Source: Microbacterium karelineae (GTDB taxonomy: Bacteria; Actinomycetota; Actinomycetes; Actinomycetales; Microbacteriaceae). Taken from it: DNA of 64,000 nucleotides. Location of the stretch: assembly GCF_009745985.1 (NCBI RefSeq), contig NZ_WFIX01000190.1:310001-374000 (forward strand), read 5' to 3'. Positions 27,236-36,262 of the stretch are shown piece after piece (the first letter of the stretch is position 1; every line of letters starts with the position of its first letter). Position numbers and translations under genes: made by a program. A model generated the notes under the pieces. The model searched no databases. It was not told the origin of the DNA and was given only the letters and a program-made list of their open reading frames with translations.

Positions 27236-27808
27236 GTGACCTTCAAGCACGCCATCTGGCCCGTCCACACGGAGCGCCTCTGCCTGCGCCCGTTCACGCC
27301 CGCCGACATCGAGCACGCGTGGAGCTACCGTCAGCTCGTGGAGGTCACGACCTGGACAGGATCCTGGCTTGCGTCCGTCGACGAATGGCGGGAGTTCGCG
27401 TCCCCCCGCAGCGACATCCTCGCGATCGAGCACGAGGGGGAACTCGTCGGCGACATGAAGTTCAGCGTGCGGGACGGCTGGGGGCAGCGCGGGACGGATC
27501 CGGCCGCCGTACGCGGGGTGGAAGCCGAGCTCGGCTGGACGATCGACCCCGCGCACGCCGGACAGGGATACGCCACGGAGGCCGCGCGTGCCCTCATGCA
27601 CGTCGCGTTCGACACGGTGCAGGTGCGCCGCGTCGTGGCGTACGCGTTCGCCGACAACGCACCGTCCGTGCGGATCATGGAGAAGCTCGGCATGCGCCGC
27701 GAGTTCATGACGAAGGAGGATTCGTTCCACATGACGCGCGGATGGATCGACGGCGTCGGCTACGCGATGCTCGGACGCGAGTGGCGGGACCTCCAGAAGC
27801 AGGGGTGA
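27236..27808 (+). CDS. GNAT family N-acetyltransferase
   Basis: 190 residues from GTG 27236, where the family-typical N-terminus begins (HAIWPVHTERLCLRPFTPADIEHAW). The acetyl-CoA loop is seen in ELGWTIDPAHAGQGYATEAARALMHVAF and the C-terminal part in RRVVAYAFADNAPSVRIMEKLGMRREF. This is the RimJ-like group acting on amines or protein N-termini; the substrate is unknown. Upstream in-frame sequence is not protein-like. Confidence 0.88.
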   Translation: MTFKHAIWPVHTERLCLRPFTPADIEHAWSYRQLVEVTTWTGSWLASVDEWREFASPRSDILAIEHEGELVGDMKFSVRDGWGQRGTDPAAVRGVEAELGWTIDPAHAGQGYATEAARALMHVAFDTVQVRRVVAYAFADNAPSVRIMEKLGMRREFMTKEDSFHMTRGWIDGVGYAMLGREWRDLQKQG

Positions 27809-27821
27809 TGTCCGCCGAAGT

Positions 27822-28226
27822 TCAGTCCCGGCCCGAATCGAACTTCTCGCGATTCTCCTCGACGATCGCCATGTGGGTCTCCGCCCAGGCCTTGATGGCG
27901 AGGATCGGCTGCCGCAGCGATGCGCCGAGCTCCGTGAGCTCGTAGTCGACGCGGACGGGCACGCTGGCCGTCACGGTGCGCGCCACGAGCCCGTCCCGCT
28001 CAAGCGACCGCAGGGTCTGCGTGAGCATCTTCTCGCTCACCCCGGCGATCCGCCGCGACAGCTCGGAGTATCGCAGGGTTCCCGCGTCGTCGAGCGCGGC
28101 GATCACGAGAGCGACCCACTTGTCACTGATGCGATCGAGCAGCTTCCTGCTCGGACAGTCGGCGAGGTACGCGTTGTATGCCAATCGCTCCTCCGCACGC
28201 CGATCGCGCGCCGTCATCGTCGCCAT
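27822..28226 (-). CDS. HxlR family winged-helix regulator
   Basis: 134 residues. The HxlR signature is present: a conserved Cys in LADCPSRKLLDRISDKWVALVIAAL, then LRYSELSRRIAGVSEKMLTQTLRSLERDGLVARTV. GGAGGTAA lies just before ATG 28226. It is divergent from the quinone oxidoreductase across 97 bp. Known HxlR proteins sense quinones or reactive electrophiles and control such neighbours; regulation of the oxidoreductase is therefore likely but inferred. Confidence 0.9.
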   Translation of the reverse strand: MATMTARDRRAEERLAYNAYLADCPSRKLLDRISDKWVALVIAALDDAGTLRYSELSRRIAGVSEKMLTQTLRSLERDGLVARTVTASVPVRVDYELTELGASLRQPILAIKAWAETHMAIVEENREKFDSGRD

Positions 28227-28323
28227 GGCTTACCTCCGCGTTCGTGCCCGACCTCGACGTTCGTACTTCCTCATGGAGAGTAGCCCCACCAGACTGGAGT
28301 CGCAACCACAGGAATGGAGCACC

Positions 28324-29259
28324 ATGAACACGACCGCCATCACCACCACCGACCGTGTCGCCTCGCTCGTCTCGGAGAGGGGAGAAGGGGCGCCGCGCCT
28401 CGTCACGATCGGCACACCGACGCCAGGGCCCGGCGAGGTTCTCGTCTCGGTCGCCGCGGCCGCGATCAATCCCGTCGACAGGATGGTCGCGTCGCCGGCC
28501 CGGACCCTGTTCGGCATCGACGACGACGCCGGGCTGGGCTGGGACGTCTCGGGGATCGTATCTGCGGTGGGGGAGGGCTCATCCCGCTTCACGGTCGGCG
28601 ATCGCGTCGCCGGCATGCACCCGGGTCTGACCGAGACGAGCCGCACACATGCTGAGGCTGTCGTCATGGAGGAGGGGTGGCTCGCGCGGGTGCCCACAGG
28701 ACTGGACCTCGTCGAGGTCGCGTCCGTGCCGCTCAACGCGCTCACCGCGCAGCAGGCTGTGGGGCTCCTCGGCGCCGGGGGCGGTCGATCACTCCTCATC
28801 ACCGGCGCGGCGGGTGCGGTGGGCGGATACGCGGTGCAGTTCGCCTCCGAGGCGTCCTGGCGCGTCACCGCCTTGGCCCGTCCGGGCGACGAGGACTTCG
28901 TCACCGCGGCCGGCGCGGATCGGCTCGTATCGGATGTCGCGCCGATGTCCTACGACGCCGTGCTCGATGCCGCCGCGCTCCGCGAGCGCGCGCTCGCGGG
29001 CGTGCGCGACGGAGGCACGTATGTCGGCGTTCTGCCCGCCATGCCGCTCGCGGGCGCGCGGCGGATTCGTGCGCTCGACGTGATGGTCTCTCCTGACTCG
29101 GACGCCCTCGCGGGAATCCTTGACCGCGCCGCCTCTGGGGATCTGCCCGTGCGCGTCGCGGGGCGCACGCCTCTGTCCGATGCGCCGGCAGCGTACGCGC
29201 GCTCCGGCGAATCGGGGCAGCGCGGGCGTTGGCTGCTGCTCGGCCCTGCGGCGCGATGA
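28324..29259 (+). CDS. Zinc-type alcohol dehydrogenase/quinone oxidoreductase family protein
   Basis: 311 residues. MDR fold: N-terminal GroES-like part (PGPGEVLVSVAAAAINPVDRMV; GWDVSGIVSAVGEG; FTVGDRVAGM) and a Rossmann NADPH site LLITGAAGAVGGYAVQFA. No zinc-ligand cysteines, so it belongs with the zinc-free NADPH:quinone reductases. Start ATG 28324. The gene is followed 5 bp after its stop by the 38-bp palindrome that holds the first parS site, which may double as its terminator. Confidence 0.9.
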   Translation: MNTTAITTTDRVASLVSERGEGAPRLVTIGTPTPGPGEVLVSVAAAAINPVDRMVASPARTLFGIDDDAGLGWDVSGIVSAVGEGSSRFTVGDRVAGMHPGLTETSRTHAEAVVMEEGWLARVPTGLDLVEVASVPLNALTAQQAVGLLGAGGGRSLLITGAAGAVGGYAVQFASEASWRVTALARPGDEDFVTAAGADRLVSDVAPMSYDAVLDAAALRERALAGVRDGGTYVGVLPAMPLAGARRIRALDVMVSPDSDALAGILDRAASGDLPVRVAGRTPLSDAPAAYARSGESGQRGRWLLLGPAAR

Positions 29260-29264
29260 TGGGA

Positions 29265-29302
29265 CCCGCGCGCGGTGTTTCACGTGAAACACCGCGCGCG
29301 GG
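29265..29302. terminator. 38-bp perfect palindrome centred on parS 1
   Basis: The parS core is extended on both sides by CCCGCGCGCGG and its complement, giving 19-bp arms with no loop. It lies 5 bp after the quinone oxidoreductase stop, so it can act as a transcription stop and may insulate the parS region. Confidence 0.6.
29276..29291. other. parS 1 (perfect)
   Basis: TGTTTCACGTGAAACA, a perfect ParB-binding palindrome, first of the array. Confidence 0.93.
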
Positions 29303-29639
29303 CGTCGGCCGCGATGCACCGCGGTCAGGGCACGACGATACGAACCGAGACCGCCCGTGATCACCCGACGCCCCGTCACACTCAGGCGGTCGTGTCGAAT
29401 CGCAATCCGCCCTTCGCGACGCGGTGCCCGGGTGGCGTCCGCAGCGGTGAGTCGCCAGGCCTCGCGACTCCGCGGAGAACTGTGTGGGCTCGGCGTTTCC
29501 GGCGATGTGCGTTCAGGATGCTCTTCGCCAGACGACTGCTCCCCGAGACGCGCCGCATGCGCTCCGACCGCCGAGGCTCAGAATCCCTCGGCGTGCTGAC
29601 ACCTGGACGCATTGATCGTGGCAGCGCACCGACGCGGCG

Positions 29640-29655
29640 TGTTTCACGTGAAACA
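29640..29655. other. parS 2 (perfect)
   Basis: TGTTTCACGTGAAACA. Confidence 0.93.
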
Positions 29656-29791
29656 TCTCTGAATGAGGGCGCGCCGAGCCCAGGGCTCCGTCCGGCACAC
29701 GTCATCCGCGCCCTTGCCGCAACCACGCGGCTCGCGAGGAGACACCCCTCGGGGGATCGCTCCTCCGTATCCCACGGCCCATCGGCCGTGA

Positions 29792-29807
29792 TGTTTCACG
29801 TGAGTCA
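29792..29807. other. parS-like 3 (two mismatches)
   Basis: TGTTTCACGTGAGTCA; the right half-site is degraded. Probably a decayed or weak site. Confidence 0.5.
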
Positions 29808-29850
29808 CCATGCTCTGACGTCGACGATCCTCCTCGTGATCGACCTCGCA

Positions 29851-30433
29851 CGGTGCCACCGGCGTGCTCCAGCCAGAGCATGGCTCACACCTCTCGACAC
29901 CTGTGTGGTTCGACGCATCGGCGAACCGGGGGAGAGGTGACCGAGCCGCGTCCCGTCCGGAACGACGGTTCGATTCGCGAGCACCGCCGCGTTCTGGTCG
30001 TCGACAAGCGCGCCCAGACGCCGCACCCGGCGCGCTCGAGGCCCGCCATCGCGATGCGCACGCGGTGTGGACGTCGTGCGTCGCTGCATGCGGTCACGTG
30101 GCGATATCGCGACGAGTGCCGCAGCGGACGCACTATCGATCGGCGCCACCGGCATGCTTCACCCAGTGCGTGATTCACACCTCCCGACACCTGTGTGGCT
30201 CGACGCGCCGGCGAACCGGGGCGAGGTGACCGGAGCCGCGCCCCGTCCGAAACGACGGCTCTTTTCGCGAACACCTCCGCGTTCTGGTCGTCGACAACCG
30301 CGCCCGGACCCAGCGCCCGGCGCCCCGCCGACCGCCATCGCGATGCACACGCGGCGTGGACGTCGTGCATCGCTCCATGCAGTCACGTGGCCGTATGGCG
30401 ACGATCGGCGCAGCGGACCATCGATCGCCGTAC
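29851..30433. repeat. Tandem duplication of a 290-bp unit
   Basis: Unit A 29851-30140 and unit B 30141-30433 align at an offset of 290 bp with roughly 85% identity by eye (for example the shared TTCTGGTCGTCGACAA and CATCGCGATGC). Small indels are not multiples of three, which argues against a conserved reading frame. Lies between parS-like 3 and parS 4. Confidence 0.85.
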
Positions 30434-30557
30434 TGCGCGAGATCCCACCCTCGAACACACTCGCGCCGTTCTCCTCCCTCTCGCATCCGTTGCCCCGGTC
30501 TCCCGCGGATCCAACGTGCGAACGCGTCGAATGTGCGAAGAGCGGCACTGCCCACCG

Positions 30558-30573
30558 TGCTTCACGTGAAACA
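30558..30573. other. parS 4 (one mismatch)
   Basis: TGCTTCACGTGAAACA. Confidence 0.85.
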
Positions 30574-30767
30574 TGCGCGACAGGGCGACGGGTACCTTCG
30601 TGTCATATGTGCGTTCAGTTGGAATCCCACGCCGGCGCGCACGGAGCGCGCCGTCGAGATCCCCCGCGCGTCGGTCCTGAACGTGCTTTCCCATCGGCGA
30701 CAGCAACGCGTCGGGAGCGGAACCCGCCTGGTGATGGACCGTGGTCGCCGTCGCGCGGGATAGTGGG

Positions 30768-30783
30768 TGTTTCACGTGAAACA
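30768..30783. other. parS 5 (perfect)
   Basis: TGTTTCACGTGAAACA. Confidence 0.93.
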
Positions 30784-31271
30784 TCCGACTGATCAGCGTG
30801 ACTGACCGCTTGCGACGAGACATGCCCCCCTTCGTAGGCGACCCGCCCCGCCTCGCAACGCGGGGAGCCGGAGGACGTGGCGCGCCCGAACCGTCCCAGA
30901 TGTGCGCCGCTACCACTCTCTCGCTCGCAGCATTGGTGTGCGTCCGAAGCAGCCGAGGCAAGCGGACCACGCCTCATCCCGTCGAAACGCCACCTATCAG
31001 ACCGCAGGCCCGGCGTACTCACGGTAGACGACGCGCGTCCGCACTCCCGCTCACGCGCGTCGGCTACCTCGGTCGCGCTCCCGCACGCGGGCCCCCGCAC
31101 GTGTACTGGCGCGTCGCGTATGAGAACCCACGCCGCACACGCTCCCGCGCCCTTGTCCCCTTCCCTCCGACCTGTCGCGTGATGGCCGCACGGAACCGGG
31201 AGCAGAGCGGGTCCGTCACGCCACGTAGACGCCGCCCGATGGCGCAACCACCACCGCGTCGTTGTCTGCCG

Positions 31272-31550
31272 CGAGGGCGTGCCCCATCATCGGGGCCGCA
31301 ACGAGCAAGAACGCGAGGGCGTGCCTCACAAGGCGGAGGTGGGAGACGATGCTGAGCCCACACCGCGCGGGGCTTCGCGGGACGCGTCCGCGGCAGGCGG
31401 AGAGTCAGCGTGGAGCATCGCCGATCAACGACAGCGCCGCGAGTGGGCCCACGTTGCCGGAGGCTCCACGTGGCGCGCCCGCGACACGTGGAGGGGCAGG
31501 GGGGAGCGTTCTCGGTGCCTGCGCAGTAGGCGATGGATCGTGAGACATGG
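31272..31550 (+). repeat. Long repeat family, copy 1
   Basis: About 280 bp beginning GGGCGTGCCCCATCAT and ending TGAGACATG. It contains the palindrome GTGGGCCCAC (31443-31452), then CTCCACGTGG and ACACGTGGAG as an inverted pair. Shares its layout with copies at 31551, 32721 and 35101. Confidence 0.8.
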
Positions 31551-31893
31551 CCTGGGGCGTGCCTCATCATCGGAGCCGCGACGAGCACGGTCGCGACTCC
31601 TGGCCCCACGGGTACGGAGATTCCGTTGCGTCGCGCCGGCGACGCGTGGAGGAAAGTCGAGGAGCATCGCGAGACGGAGGAGGGAGCAGACGCGTGGGCC
31701 CACGCCGCGAGAGGCTCCGCGTGACGCGCCAGCGGCACGTGGAGGAGCGGTGGGGAGCATCGTCGAATGACGACAACGCCGCGAGCGGGCCCACGCTGAC
31801 GGGCGCTTCACGCGGCCCACCAGCCACACGTGGAGGGACGGTGGGGTCGTGCTCAAGGCCTGCGTAGCGGGCGAGCAACTGCGAGCCAGGCCC
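31551..31893 (+). repeat. Long repeat family, copy 2 (direct tandem to copy 1)
   Basis: Starts GGGGCGTGCCTCATCAT and keeps GTGGGCCCAC at 31694-31703 plus a GCGGGCCCAC variant about 90 bp later. It is longer than the other copies because part of the unit is itself repeated. Confidence 0.75.
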
Positions 31894-32076
31894 TGACCGT
31901 CACTCCCGGCCTCGCGCAGCGTGGCCCCATGCATCCCCGCCCCGCGATACCAAGCACGCACGATGTGCGATGCGCGCTCCCGACGCGCCACACTGGGCCC
32001 ACAGATTCACGATCCGGCCTACGCTCACCGACGCCCGCGGCGCCGCGCATCGTCGTGAATCAACCGCACATCCCCA

Positions 32077-32092
32077 CGTTTCACGTGAAACA
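32077..32092. other. parS 6 (one mismatch)
   Basis: CGTTTCACGTGAAACA; the inner 14-mer is perfect. Confidence 0.88.
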
Positions 32093-32312
32093 CCACCTCA
32101 CCCATTCCCGATCGGCGGACTCGAGAGGACTCCGCCACTCGTCCGCGCCTGCACTCGCATACACCGATCACGGCGAATCCAGCAGCACATGAGGGGGTCC
32201 GGGCCTGTCGAGATGTCGATCCCCGCGGCTGAGAACACGGCTGCGCACGTGGCGAGGTGGAGTTCGGCGCCACGCCGCCCGGGAAGAGCGCTGTCCCGCA
32301 CCCCCGCCCGCA

Positions 32313-32328
32313 TGTTTCACGTGGAACA
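32313..32328. other. parS 7 (one mismatch)
   Basis: TGTTTCACGTGGAACA, equal to the reverse form of the classical Bacillus parS (TGTTCCACGTGAAACA). Confidence 0.88.
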
Positions 32329-32693
32329 TGGGCATTGTGTCACCATTCGGGAGGACTTTGCCGCACCAGAGCGCCATCCACGTTGCGTCGGCCGCCACGC
32401 GTGCGAATCTGAGTCCGGGAGCTCGCGCCTCCGCGCAGGCTTTCGCGAAGCACATTCCTCGCGAACATGGTCGATCTCATGGGGAGGCGCAACGAAGCAT
32501 GCCGCTCCCCGCACACGCGGGCGGCGTCACGCATCTCGATCGAGGCTCGACGGTCCGCACTCCACGCAGGTGCGCGTATCTGATCCCGGGCGGGAGGGCG
32601 TCCCCCGCGAGGTCTCGCATCACTCGATGGATCGATCAGCATCGGATCCTGAGAGACCGACCCGAAGAAGGCCCGCACGACGGGGGGATGCTG

Positions 32694-32709
32694 TGTTTCA
32701 CGTGAAACA
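32694..32709. other. parS 8 (perfect)
   Basis: TGTTTCACGTGAAACA, 11 bp before long-repeat copy 3. Confidence 0.93.
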
Positions 32710-32720
32710 TGCGTTCGATG

Positions 32721-33000
32721 AGCCTCGGGCGTGTCTCGTAGCTCGAGCCGCAACGATCACGTTCGCGCGGGCGTACCTCGTAAGGCGAGGGGGAGACGAT
32801 GCCGGCACACGCCGCGCGAGGATGCGCGTGACGCGCCAGCGGCAGGCAGAGAAGCGGCGGGGAGCATCGTCGAGCGATGACCACGCCGCGAGTGGGCCCA
32901 TGCCGCCGGAGGCTGCGGGTTCCGCGCCAGCGAGGTGCGGAGGAGCAGTGAGGAGCGCGCGCGCGACCTGCGCAGCAGAGGATCATCGTGAGACATGCCC
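32721..33000 (+). repeat. Long repeat family, copy 3
   Basis: About 280 bp from CTCGGGCGTGTCTCGTAG to GTGAGACATGCCC. It retains GTGGGCCCAT (one base off the palindrome) but has lost the CACGTGG inverted pair. More diverged than copies 1 and 4. Confidence 0.75.
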
Positions 33001-33569
33001 GCAGGCACGCGTCCGCACCCTCTCCGGTTCATGGTCATCCGCCGGCCGCACGCACGAGCACCGAGGGCAAGTTGTACGATCCAAGCCGTCGCGAGCACGC
33101 TGGCTTGGATCTCGCCGCACGGTTCCGACAGGCCCGTTCGTCCCGCCCTAACGCCGCGTTGCAGGCGGTAGCCGCGAAGCCTCGAACGGGTGAGGCGGGA
33201 GGCATTGCGGAACCCGAGCGGCCCGGGACTCCGCGCGACCCTGCAGCGTCAGAGGGCGGGCACTCGGCGCATCGTCGACCGTCGACAAATCCGCCAACGT
33301 CCCATCGGTACAGTCGGCACCAAGTGGCGGGCAGCGAAGAACGTGCTCGACTCCCGTGTGGAAGACGAGCGGGCGTGAGTCACGCCTCAGCCGCCCGACG
33401 GATGTACCTCGAACACCGAACACGGCGCGACTCGACTCGGCTCCGACCGGGACCAGCGGGTGGCATGGATCCTCAAGAGGCTGTACGCCCCCGTAGCGCG
33501 GGGACTGTGGACCGCCCCACGCCCACACCGCACCGGCACCGGCACCGGCACCGAGAGCCAGATGCGCCA

Positions 33570-33585
33570 TGTTTCACGTGAAACA
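33570..33585. other. parS 9 (perfect)
   Basis: TGTTTCACGTGAAACA within a 20-bp palindrome (CA and TG flanks). Confidence 0.93.
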
Positions 33586-33818
33586 TGCGGACTCGAAGCC
33601 CTGCAGTTCTTCCGAGTCGTGCGGACAGACCTCCTCACCGGGATCACCACACACCAACGGGCAGCGCGATCACACTTAGGGTCGCGAGCAGGCCCGGGAT
33701 CCTCCTGGGCACTTCGCGTCCTCGTCGCGACCGCGGAACCACCGCGACGAGGCGCGTCGCCGCCGACGCCGATCGGAACGTGTCCGCCAGGTGCGAGCGG
33801 CACGAGTTCGCGACGGGA

Positions 33819-33834
33819 TGTTTCACGTGGAACG
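33819..33834. other. parS 10 (two mismatches)
   Basis: TGTTTCACGTGGAACG; the inner 14-mer has one mismatch. Confidence 0.72.
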
Positions 33835-34899
33835 TCGCCAGCGCCGCGACCTCTGCCCGATCGAACCGCTCAAGCATGGCGTGGGCAAGCACCCTGGTGC
33901 TCGACAATGCGTGAGGCGCCGACCAGGGCCCGCGAGAGAGTCGAATCTGGAGGGTCAGTCCTCCCGCAAGGGCGTGCCGCCGCGACCGCCCACATCGCGC
34001 TGCGGCGGGATCCGGTCCGCAATCCCCGTGGATGCCGCCGCAGCGTGGTGGGAAACAGGCGGAATGCGCGGACGCGCCGGACACGAGACCGGAGCCACCG
34101 TCGAGTGATCCGCCCCTTCCTCGCCCCGCCATGCGCCCCAGCGGGGGACCGGTGCGCGAACCCTCATCACGCACGCTCCCGTGGGTACGCCGCCCGCGAC
34201 CGGGAGCCGCGCAGAAGGGATCATGCACTGATCCTGGATCAGGTCACTCGAGCGGGGCGATCGTCCACACGGAGGCTGAGCAAGGGAGCGTCCCGCTCGC
34301 GCAGGCACCACCCCTCCGCGCGACGAGACACCGTTCCCCCGGCACTCGGCGCCGTGGTCTCACCGCCCGAAGCCGAGGCTGGTCAGACGCGAACTTGGGC
34401 CGACGGGCCACCCGTCGCGCAGCGCCGTCGCTCGGCGAGGCGACGTGCAGGGGACGCGCCACCCCGCCCGCCGCGCACCCAGTGGCGAACCACCGCCCCG
34501 AGCGTGCGACCACGACTCGCGTCTGCGCGGTCAGATCGCGAACCCGGTGCGCCCGGTCGTCCCGCGCGAGCGGCGGGGCCGCCTCACGGGCGCGCTCACG
34601 GGCGCGCACAGGGCGTTTCACGTCGAATGCAGGTCGGGCGCCAGCTTGCGCACCCTCGCGGCGTCATGCACCTGCGCTTCTGCACCCATCCTCCCGGCGC
34701 AGCGGCACATCAGGCGGTCACCGAGCTCGTAGAGCACCAGCATCCCACCTGCGATGGGTCCGAGGACGCCTGTGCCTCCTCCTGCCGACACGGACCGTCG
34801 ACGTCTGCAGAGGGCTCGCCTGGGCATGCACCACCGGCCGCCGCACGGCGCGAATCTTCGGTGGCACCGAAAGTCCCTCGCGACCGGGCCCTCCCACGA

Positions 34900-34915
34900 T
34901 GTTTCACGTGAAACG
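34900..34915. other. parS 11 (one mismatch)
   Basis: TGTTTCACGTGAAACG; the inner 14-mer is perfect. Confidence 0.88.
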
Positions 34916-35100
34916 CCCGCCTTCACCCACCGAGCGCGGAGCTCCCCGTTGTTCGCCGCACCCGCAGCACTCCACCGGGCACCGCGGCACAGACCAGGTC
35001 CCACGAACCGGCGACATCACCGCTGCAAGCATCCGCACGAGAATGGGCGACCTCGCCGGCTCAATCACCGAACTGGCTCGTGGGGGAGGGGCGCGTGTCA

Positions 35101-35382
35101 CCCGAGGGCGTGTCTCATCGTCAGAGCCGCAACGAGCACGGTCGCGAGGGCGGCATCGATAGACGGACGATGGAGGCGATGCCGGGCCACGCCGTGCGAG
35201 GCTCCGCGTGACGCGCCTGCGTCAGGCGGAGAAGCGGCGTGGAACATCGTCGACCGACGAAAACGCCGCGAGTGGGCCCACGCTGCCGGTGGCTCCACGT
35301 GGCGCGCCTGCGACACGTGGAGGGACAGTGAGGCGCGTTCTCGGGGCCTGCGCAGCAGGCGATCAGTTGTGAGACATGCCCT
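35101..35382 (+). repeat. Long repeat family, copy 4
   Basis: About 280 bp from CGAGGGCGTGTCTCATCG to GTGAGACATGCC, with GTGGGCCCAC at 35272-35281 and the CTCCACGTGG / ACACGTGGAG pair. Closest to copy 1 although 3.8 kb away, which suggests copying or recent exchange within the region. Confidence 0.8.
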
Positions 35383-35437
35383 CACTCAGCCCCCGCACGC
35401 AGTGCCACGTACAACCGCCCGCCGGACACGCGCCCAA

Positions 35438-36118
35438 TCACCGACGCGCGCGATCGTCGCCTGGCGGCCCGGCGAACACGCCGCGCGAGAACGAACCATT
35501 CACGAAGAAGAAGACCCTGGGCGATGATTCACGTGGAACATCGCGTAGAGCGCCTGCCGCGGCACGGTTCCTGGGGATCCGCGCGGCGGTGAGCTGCCGT
35601 ACCTCGAACTCCGTGCTCTGATCCGTCTCGATCGATCCGCCTGCCGACCCCTCGGACGCCCCCGACGGCGTCACCCACGACCCCGTCACGTCGTCCGAGT
35701 ACTGCAGCGCGCGCAGGGCCGCGAGATCGTCATCGGACATCCGGATGGAGACGCTCTCGTGAGCTCCGGGATCGAGGTCGGCGCGCGCGAACGCGATCAG
35801 GCGCTTCGACTGCGCATCCGCCTCGTCGGGCGATGCCACGTACTCCTGGGCGGCCTCGGTGCCGTCGACGTCGCCCGCGTTCGTCGGACGGAAGCGCATC
35901 GCGACGTCTCCCTTACCGCTCGTGCTGCGGAGCGTCACACGCACCTGGGCGGCCTCGAACGCGCTGCAGCTCAGGCCGTGCCCGAGCGCGAGCAGCGGCT
36001 CGATTCCCGGCGACTCGTACCATCGGCAACCCACCTCAAGGCCCGCGGAGCAGTCGACCTGACGGACCCCCTCGTCGTCGACGATGCCCGGGTACTGTGC
36101 GTCGGTCTGCGTCGGCAC
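35438..36118 (-). CDS. Hypothetical protein at the edge of the parS region
   Basis: 226 residues from GTG 36118; the frame stays open another 28 codons upstream without a better start. Codon use is normal in the first 190 residues (CSAGLEVGCRWYESPGIEPLLALGHGLSCSAFEAAQVRVTLRS; EAAQEYVASPDEADAQSKRLIAFARADLDPG), which suggests real coding. It has no signal peptide, membrane span or recognised family. The C-terminal 35 residues run through a parS-like box and look less natural. Possibly a gene whose N-terminus or C-terminus has been changed by rearrangement at the border. An alternative frame holds a plausible short start MIREALSRVKRFRG, so a frameshift near 36120 is possible. Confidence 0.45.
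   Translation of the reverse strand: MPTQTDAQYPGIVDDEGVRQVDCSAGLEVGCRWYESPGIEPLLALGHGLSCSAFEAAQVRVTLRSTSGKGDVAMRFRPTNAGDVDGTEAAQEYVASPDEADAQSKRLIAFARADLDPGAHESVSIRMSDDDLAALRALQYSDDVTGSWVTPSGASEGSAGGSIETDQSTEFEVRQLTAARIPRNRAAAGALRDVPRESSPRVFFFVNGSFSRGVFAGPPGDDRARR
35525..35540. other. parS-like 12 (two mismatches), inside a predicted gene
   Basis: TGATTCACGTGGAACA, last of the array. Read on the minus strand it falls in the C-terminal codons (DVPRES) of the hypothetical gene ending at 35438. Confidence 0.6.
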
Positions 36119-36262
36119 GTCCCCGGGCGAGCGCGGGAACGTCCGAATCGCGTCATCTCGCGGGCCGATGCCCCTCTGAATCGTTTCACACGCGAGAGGG
36201 CCTCACGGATCATGGCAGGAGGCCCGGATCCACCGCGACATCCTCCGCGCCGATTCTTCACA

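Larger units (their letters stand above)
29260..35437. other. Gene-free parS centromere region, about 6.2 kb
   Basis: Open frames here are short, change strand, lack ribosome sites and known motifs, and many begin MFHVKH or MFHVE only because ATG-TTT-CAC-GTG reads through parS. The stretch contains five perfect 16-bp parS sites, four with one mismatch, weaker copies, a tandem 290-bp duplication and four copies of a diverged repeat of about 280 bp. I see no tRNA, transposase, integrase or CRISPR. The best reading is a dedicated ParB-loading centromere 10-16 kb from oriC. Confidence 0.75.

Noticed and set aside
30090-31850. Other CACGTG boxes in the long repeats (GTCACGTGG, CTCCACGTGG, ACACGTGGAG)
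   Set aside because: They lack the GTTT/AAAC arms needed by ParB. Noted only as part of the repeat units.
34614-34629. Possible extra parS CGTTTCACGTCGAATG
   Set aside because: Five mismatches; the central CACGTG is broken. Left out of the site count.
29275-34911. Many open frames starting MFHVKH or MFHVE on both strands of the parS region
   Set aside because: These residues are the translation of ATG-TTT-CAC-GTG-AAA-CAT, that is, of parS itself. The frames lack ribosome sites, change strand, have Arg/Pro/Ser-rich shadow composition and overlap each other.
29260-35437. CRISPR array or insertion sequence as explanation for the repeats
   Set aside because: Repeat length of about 280-290 bp, strong divergence, irregular spacing, no cas gene, no transposase, no target-site duplications seen.
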